Source: Gp6-AA40 sp963742105 (GTDB lineage Bacteria; Acidobacteriota; Vicinamibacteria; Vicinamibacterales; UBA2999). Taken from it: a stretch of 64,000 nt of DNA. The notes below the pieces were generated by a model. It was not told where the DNA came from and ran no database searches. It saw only the letters and a list, made by a program, of their open reading frames with translations. Every line of letters starts with the position of its first letter. Within the stretch, counting starts at the first letter, position 1. Positions 9,274 through 17,614 of the stretch are shown here, one piece after another. Location: assembly GCA_963742105.1 (NCBI GenBank), contig CAVUKN010000004.1:62001-126000 (forward strand), written 5' to 3'. The translations under genes and the position numbers were made by a program.

Positions 9274-10359
9274 ATGTTCGAGCGACGCCTCTATTACCAC
9301 GTCGACTGGGCGCTGCTGGGTGCGATCCTGGCGCTGTGCGCCATCGGCCTGGTTCAGATCTACAGCGCGACCGGCGGCGCCACCCGCATCTACTACACCC
9401 AGATTTACGGCATTGCGATGGGAATGATCGCCCTGCTGGTGGCGCTCAGCATCGATTATCGGTCCCTCGCCGACAAGTCCCACCTGATTTACGGCGGCAT
9501 TCTCATCCTGCTGCTCTACGTCCTCTTCTTCGGCGCCGTGCGCGGCGGATCACGGCGATGGATCGACTTCGGTCCGATGAACCTGCAACCTTCGGAATTC
9601 GCCAAGGCCACGGTGGCGCTGGTGCTCGCCAAGTTCTTCGGCGATCGCCAGCGGGGCGCGCCCCAGCGCGGCGACCTGCTGGTTGCCGGAGCGATCACCG
9701 CGGTTCCGTTCCTTGTCATCTACCGCCAGCCCGACCTGGGGACAGCCGCAACCTTGCTGCCCGTCCTCCTGGCCGTGGCATACGTCGCGGGCATGCCGAT
9801 GCGCATCTTCGGCGTGCTCGCGCTGGTGGGTGTGCTCGCCGCACCCATCGCGTGGAAGTTTGCGCTCCAGGATTACCAGCGGGAGCGCATTTCGACGTTC
9901 CTGGATCCGTCGCAGGATGCGAAGGGTGCCGGGTATCAACAGATTCAGGCCCGCATCACCACCGGTTCCGGCGGGCTCAAGGGGAAAGGGTTCATGCAGG
10001 GCACGCAGGGCCAGCTGCGTTTCCTGCCCGTCGCGCACAACGACTTCGTCTTCTCGGTCTTGGCCGAGGAGCATGGATTCCTCGGCGTGCTGGTAGCGCT
10101 GGGGCTGTACCTGTTCGTCATCCTGCGCTCGCTGGAAGCGGCCCGTCTGTCGAAGGATCGGGTCGGCGCATACCTGGTGATGGGAGTGCTGGCCAGCTTC
10201 ACGTTCCAGGTGGTCTACAACATCGAAATGGCGGCCGGCCTGATGCCGGTCAAGGGTCTGACGCTGCCGCTCATGAGCTATGGCGGGTCCTCCATGATTG
10301 CCACGCTGGCGGGATTCGGCCTGATTCTCAACGTGCGAATGCGACGATTTACTAACTAG
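9274..10359 (+). CDS. mrdB: RodA peptidoglycan glycosyltransferase (SEDS family)
   Basis: Polymerises lipid II into glycan strands as the partner of PBP2. 361 residues with about ten transmembrane segments. SEDS signatures are present: RRWIDFGPMNLQPSEFAK, the large periplasmic-loop region KGKGFMQGTQGQLRFLPVAHNDFVFSVLAEE (shown only as a landmark; key residues are FLPVAHNDFVFS and EE), and a C-terminal LPLMSYGGSS motif. It is the last gene of the mre operon, followed by an inverted word repeat that may end transcription. Position beside mrdA argues for RodA rather than FtsW. Confidence 0.95.
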   Translation: MFERRLYYHVDWALLGAILALCAIGLVQIYSATGGATRIYYTQIYGIAMGMIALLVALSIDYRSLADKSHLIYGGILILLLYVLFFGAVRGGSRRWIDFGPMNLQPSEFAKATVALVLAKFFGDRQRGAPQRGDLLVAGAITAVPFLVIYRQPDLGTAATLLPVLLAVAYVAGMPMRIFGVLALVGVLAAPIAWKFALQDYQRERISTFLDPSQDAKGAGYQQIQARITTGSGGLKGKGFMQGTQGQLRFLPVAHNDFVFSVLAEEHGFLGVLVALGLYLFVILRSLEAARLSKDRVGAYLVMGVLASFTFQVVYNIEMAAGLMPVKGLTLPLMSYGGSSMIATLAGFGLILNVRMRRFTN

Positions 10360-10435
10360 GACTTTGACTTTGGACTTTGGGCTTTGGGCCGTCGACGCCC
10401 CCGCACCAAAGTCCAGAGTCCAAGGTCCGGACACG
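10358..10435. repeat. Inverted GACTTTGG-word repeat after mrdB
   Basis: GACTTTGGACTTTGGGC words at about 10361-10390 are mirrored by CCAAAGTCCAGAGTCC at about 10407-10426, separated by a GC-rich spacer. It can fold into an imperfect hairpin at the end of the mre operon. The same word family appears without its mirror arm at 62338-62372. The remaining 140 nt to rng show no gene. Confidence 0.6.
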
Positions 10436-10574
10436 CGATCAGCTATGCCGCTCTCCCTCGCCATCGTCCTGCGCCGCGTTCTCGCGATGTGTGGGATTTG
10501 TGTGCCCGTGCCAGTCACGGCGCAGGTCTCGGGCGAGATCCCCGCGGCGTACGGATCGCTTCGGAGCTTCGGGC

Positions 10575-12176
10575 ATGACCAAGGAGATGATCATCTCCTC
10601 GAGCGCCCACGAAACACGTGTCGCGATCCTCGAGGACGATCAGGTTGCGGAGATCTTCATCGAGCGCGAGCGGTCGCGCGGCGTCGTGGGCAATCTTTAC
10701 AAGGGCCGGGTTTCGAAAGTCCTCCCCGGCATGCAATCCGCCTTCGTTGATTTAGGCCTCGAGCGCGACGGGTTCCTCTATGTCTCGGATGTCGTCGCCA
10801 CGTTCGAGGAGTTCGATCGTCTTGAAACCGACGAAGACGATCGTGGGGCGAGCCTTTCAGGCTCGCCTGGCGCACCTGACAAGGTCCGCCCCACCGGTGA
10901 TGGCGGCCGGCGCAACGGACGCGATCGTAACGGGGAGCGCGAAAAACAGCCCGAACCGAAGATCGAAGAGCTGCTGAAAGAAGGGCAGGAGATCATCGTC
11001 CAGGTGGCCAAGGAGCCGCTCGGGACGAAGGGCGCGCGGCTGACGTCTCACGCGACCATGCCCGGACGGTTCCTGGTCTTCATGCCGACCGTCGATCATG
11101 TCGGCGTCTCGCGGAAGATCGATTCCCGCGAGGAACGCAGCCGGCTGCGCGGCATCGTCCGGGAGTTTCGCGAAGAGCATGGCTTCACCGGCGGTGTCAT
11201 CATCCGCACCGCTGCGGCCGGTCGCCCGAATGAAGACATCGTTTCCGACCTGAGCTACTTCCATCGCGTCTGGACCGAGATCCGCCAGAAGGCCGAAACC
11301 TCGCGCGCTCCCGCCGTCGTGTACCAGGAGCAGAGCCTCGTCGCCAAGCTGCTTCGCGATCTGCTGACCGACGATTTCCAGGCCATCCGCATCGACAACG
11401 CGCTCGAGCATCGTCGCGTAATGGAACTGATCGAGCGCATCATGCCCTCGCTCGCCACGAAGGTGAAGCTGTACGAGAAGGAGTATCCGATCTTCGAGGA
11501 GTACGGCGTCCAGGGGGAGATCGACAAGGCGCTGCGCAGCAAGGTATGGCTGAAGTCCGGCGGATCGATCGTGATCAATCAGACGGAAGCGCTGGTGGCG
11601 ATCGACGTCAATACCGGCCGCTACGTCGGCAAGAAGAGCGCGGGGCGGCTCGAGGACACGATTCTCAAGACCAACCTCGAAGCGGCCAAGGAGATCGTCC
11701 GGCAGGTCCGCCTGCGGGATCTCGGCGGAATCATCGTCCTCGACTTCATCGACATGGAGGAGAAGAAGAACCGCCAGAAGGTGTTCCAGGCCGTCGAGCA
11801 GGAACTGCGGAAGGATCGGGCGCCCTCGAAGGCGCTGCAGGTGCAGGACTTCGGACTGGTCATCATCACGCGGAAGCGCGTGAAGCAGAGCCTCGAGCGC
11901 GCGCTGACCGAACCGTGTCCGTACTGCGCCGGTGCATCCGTCATCAAGTCGAGCGCGACGATCTGCTACGAGATCCTGACGGAAGTGAAGAAGATCAGCG
12001 CCGACCTCGACGGTCAGAGCCTGGTCCTCCGCGTGAACCCCGACATTGCCCGCGCCCTCCGCGACGAGGAGCGCGCCGTGTTCCGCGATCTCAAGCAGTC
12101 GATCGGCCGCGAGATCGCCGTCCGCCCGGACGCCCAGCTGCATCACGAGCAGTTCGATCTCATGGCGGTCGGTTAG
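10575..12176 (+). CDS. rng: Ribonuclease G (RNase E/G family)
   Basis: Endoribonuclease for 16S rRNA 5' maturation and mRNA decay. 533 residues from the ATG at 10575, chosen because GGAG lies 8 nt upstream; a second ATG at 10587 is too close to its AAGGAG. An S1 domain is at about 38-140, followed by the catalytic core with PLGTKGARLT, ELKSGG-type KSGGSIVINQTEALVAIDVNTG (metal-binding Asp in AIDVNTG and LDFIDM), and a zinc-link CPYCAGA. Residues about 91-107 (RGASLSGSPGAPDKVRPT) are encoded by an inserted REP-like palindrome within the S1-domain loop, without frame loss. The gene is followed by a word repeat and a strong terminator. Confidence 0.94.
   Translation: MTKEMIISSSAHETRVAILEDDQVAEIFIERERSRGVVGNLYKGRVSKVLPGMQSAFVDLGLERDGFLYVSDVVATFEEFDRLETDEDDRGASLSGSPGAPDKVRPTGDGGRRNGRDRNGEREKQPEPKIEELLKEGQEIIVQVAKEPLGTKGARLTSHATMPGRFLVFMPTVDHVGVSRKIDSREERSRLRGIVREFREEHGFTGGVIIRTAAAGRPNEDIVSDLSYFHRVWTEIRQKAETSRAPAVVYQEQSLVAKLLRDLLTDDFQAIRIDNALEHRRVMELIERIMPSLATKVKLYEKEYPIFEEYGVQGEIDKALRSKVWLKSGGSIVINQTEALVAIDVNTGRYVGKKSAGRLEDTILKTNLEAAKEIVRQVRLRDLGGIIVLDFIDMEEKKNRQKVFQAVEQELRKDRAPSKALQVQDFGLVIITRKRVKQSLERALTEPCPYCAGASVIKSSATICYEILTEVKKISADLDGQSLVLRVNPDIARALRDEERAVFRDLKQSIGREIAVRPDAQLHHEQFDLMAVG
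10843..10892. repeat. REP-like composite palindrome inside rng
   Basis: GGCGAGCCT, TTC, AGGCTCGCC form a perfect hairpin, followed by a second unit around ACCTGACAAGGTCCGCC. The two-unit arrangement (CAGGCTCGCC then GACCTGACAAGGT) is repeated twice between mtnA and tsaD (31.73-31.83 kb). Here it lies in frame in the S1 domain of RNase G. Confidence 0.65.
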
Positions 12177-12212
12177 CAGGTAACAGGTAACAGGTAACAG
12201 GTAACAGGTAGT
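12177..12212. repeat. Tandem AGGTAAC array
   Basis: Four to five tandem copies of the 7-nt word AGGTAAC follow the rng stop codon directly and precede the terminator. The period is exact, unlike the degenerate arrays elsewhere. Confidence 0.8.
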
Positions 12213-12218
12213 CGGAGT

Positions 12219-12250
12219 AAAGGCCGGGATTCAGCCCGGCCTTTGTTTTT
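12219..12250 (+). terminator. Rho-independent terminator of rng
   Basis: GGCCGGG (12222-12228), a 6-nt loop and CCCGGCC (12235-12241) form a 7-bp stem extended by A/T pairs, followed by a T-rich tract (TTTGTTTTT, 12242-12250). It is the clearest intrinsic terminator in the window. Confidence 0.9.
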
Positions 12251-12252
12251 GC

Positions 12253-12286
12253 TTGACCCAATCTACTAATTACTTAATAGTTAGGA
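12253..12286 (+). promoter_or_regulatory. Probable promoter with overlapping BlaI-type operator
   Basis: TTGACC at 12253-12258 is a good -35 hexamer. An AT-rich imperfect dyad, CTACTAATTACTTAATAGTT plus AG (12263-12284), fills the spacer and -10 zone. It carries ACTA...TAGT arms, resembling the TACTAC-type operators of BlaI/MecI repressors. AGGA at 12283-12286 is the ribosome site of the downstream repressor gene, so autorepression is likely. The promoter is inferred from sequence alone. Confidence 0.5.
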
Positions 12287-12291
12287 CCGCC

Positions 12292-12678
12292 GTGAGAAGA
12301 CCACACCCGACGTTGACGCCGCAGGAACTGGCCATCATGAAGGTCGTGTGGCGGAAGGACGAGACAACCGTCCGCGATGTCTGCGACGCGCTCAATCTCG
12401 AACGGCCGGTCGCCTACACGACGGTCATGACGATGATGCGGATCCTGGAGGGGAAGGGCTACCTCACCAAGGCGGTCCACGAGAAGGCGCACGTGTACCG
12501 GCCCGCGAAGCCGCGCCAGCAGGTCATTGGTGGCATGGTGCGTGACTTCCTCGATCGCGTGTTCGACGGCGCGTCCGACGCGCTTCTCGTGCATCTCGCG
12601 CGCGACAACAAGCTCACCGCCAAGCAGCGGAAGATCGTCCGTCAGCTGCTGGACGACAAGGACCTGGAGGAGCCATGA
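12292..12678 (+). CDS. BlaI/MecI-family transcriptional repressor
   Basis: Winged-helix repressor of 128 residues, from GTG at 12292 (AGGA 5 nt upstream); an open frame continues upstream through the promoter but lacks a ribosome site. Family hallmarks are LTPQELAIMKVVWRK, the helix-turn-helix TTVRDVCDALN, PVAYTTVMTMMRILEGKGYL in the recognition/wing region, and a C-terminal dimerisation helix with GGMVRDFLDRVF. It would repress itself and the M56 peptidase until the peptidase signals. Its stop overlaps the next start by 4 nt (ATGA). Confidence 0.92.
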   Translation: MRRPHPTLTPQELAIMKVVWRKDETTVRDVCDALNLERPVAYTTVMTMMRILEGKGYLTKAVHEKAHVYRPAKPRQQVIGGMVRDFLDRVFDGASDALLVHLARDNKLTAKQRKIVRQLLDDKDLEEP

Positions 12679-14834
12679 CCCCGGACCTGTTGCGCAATCT
12701 TGCCGCGTTCGCCGTGCAGGCGGCTCTCATCACCGCCGCGGCCGCCGTGCTGCTGCCGTCGCTGCGGATCGCCTCTGCCGGCACCCGCTACGCGTGCTGG
12801 CGAGTCGTCCTCGCTGTCTGCCTGACCATGCCGCTGCTCCTGCACCGCCCGGCGGGCGGCTTCTCCCCTGCAACCATGCTCGACGTTGCGACCGTACCGG
12901 ACCTTTCGATGGCCGACTTCGCTGCGGGTCCGGTCGTCCCTGACGTGCCACCGGCGCACCAGGTTTCGTGGACCGGGATCGTGACCGCCGTGCTCCTCAC
13001 CGGCGCGCTGGCGCGCGTGTGCTGGCTGCTTGCCGGGCTCGTGCGCCTTCGCGCGTTCCGTCGCCGCGGGGTTGTCGTCGACGACGCGGAAGTCACCGCC
13101 ATCCAGGAAACCCTGGGGACGCAAGCCACCGTGCGAAGCGTGGCGGGACTTACGCAGCCGGCGACGTTCGGATTCCGCCGCCCGGTCGTCCTCCTGCCTG
13201 AAGCGCTCAGAGACGCGCCACCGGCGTTCCGGCGCGCGGTGGTCACACATGAGCTCTTCCACGTGCAGCGTCGCGACTGGGTGTGGGTGCTCTCCGAGGA
13301 GATCCTTCGCAGCGCGTTGTGGTTCCACCCTGCGATCCTGTGGCTGACGGCCCGGATCCAGCTTGCCCGCGAGGAACTGGTCGACGAGTTGACGGTCCTC
13401 GCCACTGCGGATCGCAAGGCCTACATCCAGGCGCTTCTCGCGTTCGCCGACGCTGGCCGCGTGCACCCCGCGCCCGCCTTCGCACGCCGCCGTCAGCTGT
13501 TCACCCGCATCGTCCGCCTCTCGAAGGAGGGTGTCATGTCGTCTTCGCGCATTGTCATTTCAGCCTCCGCCGCGATTGCGGTGGTGCTCGGCACCGGCTG
13601 GCTTGCCAGTCAGGTGTTCCCGATCCTCTCAGCGGCCGCGGCACCCACATATGCCCAATCCGCCGACACAGCGGTGGCCGCACCGCAGCAGAGTCCGTCA
13701 TCGGGTCAATCGAACCGTCAGACGTGGGATGCGTACGTCCAGGAGACCCAGGCCAGCCTGAAGGTCCTGTCCGGGAGCACCGATATCCGCACCGCTGCCC
13801 AGGGAGCGCGCAGCGGTGGCGCGCCCCGTCCCGGTCCCACGCCGGTAGCGGCGCCTCCTGTCGGCACGAAGCCGATCACGCCGGAGAATCCGATTCCGCG
13901 GCGACTCTCGTACGCGACGGTGCAGTACCCGTCTCAATTGGCTGGCACCGGACTCGGGGCTACGCTGATCCTTCGCGTCATCCTCGACGCGTCAGGCACG
14001 ATCGCAGATGTGCAGGCGGTGACTGCCGAAGTCTCCGGCGGCGAACCCGACGTTCGCGCGCGTGCTGCCGACGCCTTCTTTTCGTCGGCTGCGGCGGCGG
14101 TCAGGCAATGGCGCTATCAGTCGCCCGCCGATCCGCCGATCGCCTTCTTCGTCCGGGTGACGTTCGAAGAAGGACGTGACGGTATCGCCACACAGGCCGA
14201 GTTTGCACCCGCGCCTTCCGTACCCTATACGGCGACCGTCGTCTTTCCCTGGAACACGGGGAATTTCAGCACGGACCAGGTGCCCGAAGCCGCGCGACGC
14301 GTCGAGCTGCTCCGCTCCCAGCGTGATGCGGCTGCTGCGCGATACGGGCCGCAGGACCAGCGCGTGCTCGAAACAACGAAGCAAATTCAGGAGCTCGAAC
14401 GTCAACTCGAGCGGGTGCGGGAGCTTCGGCAGCGTGCGGAGGCCGACACCCTGACCACAACTGCTGCTGCGCCAGGCGTGGCGCGGAGCGGTGGTCCTGG
14501 TGCGCTGGCCCAGTCACCGCTGGTTTCGCCGAGTGGCACAACACCGGTTCGCGTCGGTGGCAATATCCGCCCTCCTGAGAAGACGACGCACGTCACTCCG
14601 ATCTACCCGGAGGTTGCGAAGTCGGCCCGAGTGCAAGGCGTAGTCATTCTCGAAACCCTGATCGACGAACAAGGGCGTGTGGCAGACGCGCGGATCCTCC
14701 GCTCGATCCCGTTACTCGATCAGGCCGCGCTGGATGCGGTGCGTCAGTGGGAATTCACGCCGACGCTGTTGAACGGTGTGCCGGTCCCCGTAGTCATGAC
14801 CGTCACGGTGCAGTTCACGCTTCCACCCGTCTAG
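12675..14834 (+). CDS. M56 (BlaR1-like) sensor peptidase fused to TonB-type C-terminal domains
   Basis: Membrane zinc peptidase that likely inactivates the upstream BlaI-type repressor upon a signal. 719 residues: an N-terminal polytopic region with about three membrane helices, a cytoplasmic M56 metalloprotease with HELFH (first His at about 192), and a fourth helix at about 290-310. Two TonB-C-like energy-transducer domains follow, one near 405-510 (degenerate) and one at the C-terminus near 625-718 (IYPEVAKSARVQGVVILE, ILRSIPLLDQAALDAVRQWEF). A short coiled-coil (about 535-595) lies between them. BlaR1 proper carries a penicillin-binding sensor there instead, so this version may sense or act on the outer membrane; that is inferred. 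It is translationally coupled to the repressor. Confidence 0.88.
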   Translation: MTPDLLRNLAAFAVQAALITAAAAVLLPSLRIASAGTRYACWRVVLAVCLTMPLLLHRPAGGFSPATMLDVATVPDLSMADFAAGPVVPDVPPAHQVSWTGIVTAVLLTGALARVCWLLAGLVRLRAFRRRGVVVDDAEVTAIQETLGTQATVRSVAGLTQPATFGFRRPVVLLPEALRDAPPAFRRAVVTHELFHVQRRDWVWVLSEEILRSALWFHPAILWLTARIQLAREELVDELTVLATADRKAYIQALLAFADAGRVHPAPAFARRRQLFTRIVRLSKEGVMSSSRIVISASAAIAVVLGTGWLASQVFPILSAAAAPTYAQSADTAVAAPQQSPSSGQSNRQTWDAYVQETQASLKVLSGSTDIRTAAQGARSGGAPRPGPTPVAAPPVGTKPITPENPIPRRLSYATVQYPSQLAGTGLGATLILRVILDASGTIADVQAVTAEVSGGEPDVRARAADAFFSSAAAAVRQWRYQSPADPPIAFFVRVTFEEGRDGIATQAEFAPAPSVPYTATVVFPWNTGNFSTDQVPEAARRVELLRSQRDAAAARYGPQDQRVLETTKQIQELERQLERVRELRQRAEADTLTTTAAAPGVARSGGPGALAQSPLVSPSGTTPVRVGGNIRPPEKTTHVTPIYPEVAKSARVQGVVILETLIDEQGRVADARILRSIPLLDQAALDAVRQWEFTPTLLNGVPVPVVMTVTVQFTLPPV

Positions 14835-14898
14835 CCGTGCTGCACCGGCAGGGTCTTCATCCTGCTCCTCGTGGCGGAAGGCGACAGTCACGTTTCCG

Positions 14899-15891
14899 TC
14901 ACGGCAGCATCGTGTCCGCGGTCAGGACGAAGTCCAGCAGCATGTCGGCGACGTTGCCGAAGAACGTCTGGTTGATCCGGTCGGCCGTGTCAGTCGGCTT
15001 GTGGTAGTCAGGATGATCCTCGACACCGAAATAGACGAATGGCACGCCGGCCTGGTGAAACGGGCCGTGATCCGACTGCAGCGTCCAGTCCTCCGCGTCG
15101 CTCGACCTCGCCTTCGGACGATCGTGGCCGCGCCGGATCGTGAGGGGCGTTCGTCGCTGTACATCGATCACGATCGGTTCCAGCGACGGATTGTGGTAGG
15201 TGCCGGCTGCGTAGATTTCGTTGCGGTCGTTGCGGGAGACCATGTCGAAGTTGATCTCCAGGGCGATCGTTGCCAGCGGCACCGGCGGCGTCCTGACGAA
15301 CGCCTTCGCGCCCTGCAGGCCCGCTTCTTCGGCGTCGAACGCCGCGAAGATGATCCCGTGCGCCAGTGGATGCGTGTGAACGTAGCTGGCGACTGCCAGC
15401 ATGGCCGCCACGCCTGACGCGTTGTCGTCCGCACCCGGATAGCTGACGCCATTCACGATTCCCATGTGGTCGAAGTGGGCGGAGACCACGAACCAACGCG
15501 CGCCCTGCCGACGGCCGGACTGCATGGCCAGGACGTTGGCGCCCTGGGCCGCTGCGCTGCGCGAGCCCGCTTCATCCGAGCGACCGTTCGGTGCCGACGG
15601 AACGATCGCGAATGGCTGGAAGAAATCGGGAGTGGCGGGCATCAGCCCGATGCGCTCGAACGCATCGCGCACGAACTGCCTGGCGAGGCGATTGCCTTCC
15701 GTACCCGCACGGCGCCCCTGAAACGACGGTTGGGACAGCATCCGTACAACCCGCATCAGCTCGCCGCGGTCGACACGTTCGACCGCCGGAGCGGCGGGGC
15801 GCTCCTGCGCGCCGGCGGCGGCGTGGCCGGCTGTGATCTGGAAACCGCTCCAGATCAGAAGTCCGACAACGACCGGCGCGATGCCCTTCAA
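14899..15891 (-). CDS. Secreted M28-family zinc aminopeptidase
   Basis: Di-zinc exopeptidase, exported by an N-terminal signal peptide (about residues 1-28). 330 residues. Metal ligands of the family are present: His in SAHFDHMG, Asp in YPGADDNASG, the Glu pair in FDAEEAGL, Asp in INFDMV and His in VEDHPDYHKPTD. It is the last gene of the ECF-sigma operon, starting inside the DUF4097 stop (ATGA overlap). It converges with the M56 gene, with only a 64-nt spacer in which no terminator is evident. Confidence 0.9.
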   Translation of the reverse strand: MKGIAPVVVGLLIWSGFQITAGHAAAGAQERPAAPAVERVDRGELMRVVRMLSQPSFQGRRAGTEGNRLARQFVRDAFERIGLMPATPDFFQPFAIVPSAPNGRSDEAGSRSAAAQGANVLAMQSGRRQGARWFVVSAHFDHMGIVNGVSYPGADDNASGVAAMLAVASYVHTHPLAHGIIFAAFDAEEAGLQGAKAFVRTPPVPLATIALEINFDMVSRNDRNEIYAAGTYHNPSLEPIVIDVQRRTPLTIRRGHDRPKARSSDAEDWTLQSDHGPFHQAGVPFVYFGVEDHPDYHKPTDTADRINQTFFGNVADMLLDFVLTADTMLP

Positions 15892-16868
15892 CGCTTGCTG
15901 ATCAGGATGTCGCCGCTGAAGGAATGCAGCGAGAGCACCGCACCGCCATCGTTGGCGATGCCACGGATGTCGCCGCTTCGACGCGGGCCGCGGTCTCGTG
16001 GAACGAAGGAGGTGCCGGTACCGCTTCCAGTCAGTTTCAGGGCGAAGTCCGATGAGACATCGCCGCTCAGCGTGCCTGCTTCCACTTCGAAGCTGGCGCC
16101 GCCATCCGTGACGACCTGGACGTCACCAGAGTGGGTCTTGAGCTCGTAGCGTCCGGTCTTGGCCAGCTTGCCCTTGAACACGATGTCGCCGCTGACCGAA
16201 TTCACCTGGACGCGCTCGCTTTCGGCCTGCTCCAGGCTGACGTCGCCGCTGACGGAATCGATTTCGATCATGCTCGGCTTGCTGTCCTTGACGACGATGT
16301 CGCCGGACAGGGAGTTGAGGCGGATATCGGCGGACACGTTGGTGACGGTGACGTCGCCGGAGTAGGTGCGAAGGATCAGACTCGTTCCCGTCGGAACGCT
16401 GATGACGTAATTCACTTCGACGCTGGTGGCACGTCCGCGCGTGGGCTGCGAAGAGATCGTGACGACGCCGGAGCGCTCGACCACGTCGATCGTCGTTGCG
16501 CTGAGTGCGGCGCGAGCGGCTGCTTCGTCGGTCGCATGGGTCACCTTGGTCGCCGAGACCTTCACGTCCTCTCCCGACGTGCCGGTGATTGCCACATCCC
16601 CAGACAGGTTGACCAGTTCCAGACGCCCGTTACGCCCAAGCCGAACAGTCTTGTCGAACTTGTCGGTGTATTCCGGTCCGCGTGCTTCGCGGCCCTGACC
16701 TGGTCCCCGCTGGCGCGTCGCGACGGCATCGTCGAGCGCGTCCGCGGCCAGCGTCAGGGCGCTGCTGATAATGCGCTCGATCTGGTACTCGTAGCGGCCC
16801 TGCGCCGCCGCCGGGACGGCGGGGACCGCCAGTGCGTACGTCATCAGGATGCCTGTGATGGTTTTCAT
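15888..16868 (-). CDS. DUF4097-family beta-repeat protein with signal peptide
   Basis: 326 residues. After a signal peptide (about 1-22, ending AAAQG) and a charged linker, the protein is a regular parallel beta repeat in which the tetrapeptide SGDV/SGDI recurs at least eight times (NLSGDVAI, TYSGDVTV, SLSGDIVV, SVSGDVSL, SVSGDIVF, THSGDVQV, TLSGDVSS, SFSGDILI). This is typical of the DUF4097 'putative adhesin' solenoid, whose function is unknown. The start is the ATG that overlaps the anti-sigma stop (ATGA); a longer open frame upstream is the shadow of the anti-sigma gene. Its place directly after an anti-sigma factor is common for this family and suggests an envelope-stress role. Confidence 0.88.
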   Translation of the reverse strand: MKTITGILMTYALAVPAVPAAAQGRYEYQIERIISSALTLAADALDDAVATRQRGPGQGREARGPEYTDKFDKTVRLGRNGRLELVNLSGDVAITGTSGEDVKVSATKVTHATDEAAARAALSATTIDVVERSGVVTISSQPTRGRATSVEVNYVISVPTGTSLILRTYSGDVTVTNVSADIRLNSLSGDIVVKDSKPSMIEIDSVSGDVSLEQAESERVQVNSVSGDIVFKGKLAKTGRYELKTHSGDVQVVTDGGASFEVEAGTLSGDVSSDFALKLTGSGTGTSFVPRDRGPRRSGDIRGIANDGGAVLSLHSFSGDILISKR

Positions 16869-17614
16869 TGGTTCATTCCCGACATGATGCGCGCGGCCCC
16901 TTCCTGGTTGCCCTTGCGCATTTCGTTGATCAACGCCACTGTGTCCTGCAGCAGCTGAAACTTGCTCCGCAACGCGTCGAACAGACTGTCCTGTGCCACC
17001 GCGTTCGCCGGTTCCGATTTCAGCGCGGCCCGGCTCTGCCCGATGGCCTGGTCGATGACGGCGAGATTCGCCTGCACGACCTTCGCGGTCTCGGGATCGA
17101 GAGATCCGCCTTCCGCCTGCGTCACCTTTTCGAGATCGCCGATGGCGCTGGAGTAGTGCTGTTCCGCCAGCTGCACCTCGGCGAGCGTCGCGTCCTGCGC
17201 GGCTGCTGTTGCGCTCGTCGTCTGACGCGTGCCGGCGCGCATCGCCGCGTCGCGCCACGCCATCCATGTCCCGCCGGCGAGGACCAGGAGCATCGCCGCC
17301 GCCGCGAGCAGAGGCTTCCAGGCCAGCGCGCCGGTTGCCAGGCGCCACCATTCCTTCGACCGCGACGAGTGGAACCCGTCGAACGGCTGCTGCCGTTCCC
17401 GCTCCAGTGCGGCGGCGACCTGAGTCCAGACGTGAGCTGCGGGCATCTGTGGCTCCAGCGTGCGGGCCGCTCTGCGGATGACGGTGAGGTCGGTCACGAT
17501 TGCCTGGCACCGCGCACACGTACCCACGTGCGCATCGATCACCTTCAGGCGCCCCGGTGCGAGCGTTCCGTCGACGTAGTCGCCGAGCTCCAGCTCGAAT
17601 TCGTGACAGTTCAT
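16865..17614 (-). CDS. Transmembrane zinc-finger anti-sigma factor
   Basis: 249 residues. An N-terminal zf-HC2 / anti-sigma domain holds the ZAS motif His29-x3-Cys33-x2-Cys36 (HVGTCARC) with a further Cys at position 3. It is followed by one transmembrane helix at about 99-120 and a Q/A-rich periplasmic coiled-coil region to the end. It would hold the ECF sigma factor encoded immediately upstream until an envelope signal releases it. Coupled by ATGA overlaps to both neighbours. Confidence 0.9.
   Translation of the reverse strand: MNCHEFELELGDYVDGTLAPGRLKVIDAHVGTCARCQAIVTDLTVIRRAARTLEPQMPAAHVWTQVAAALERERQQPFDGFHSSRSKEWWRLATGALAWKPLLAAAAMLLVLAGGTWMAWRDAAMRAGTRQTTSATAAAQDATLAEVQLAEQHYSSAIGDLEKVTQAEGGSLDPETAKVVQANLAVIDQAIGQSRAALKSEPANAVAQDSLFDALRSKFQLLQDTVALINEMRKGNQEGAARIMSGMNQ

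Noticed and set aside
7213..9483. Long open frame on the minus strand across the PBP2 gene (about 750 codons)
   Set aside because: High GC makes antisense frames open; the plus strand carries all PBP2 motifs and the minus-strand product shows only low-complexity His/Arg/Asp sequence.
16869..17519. N-terminal extension of the DUF4097 protein
   Set aside because: It is the anti-sigma gene read in another frame; the ATG overlapping the anti-sigma stop begins with a proper signal peptide.
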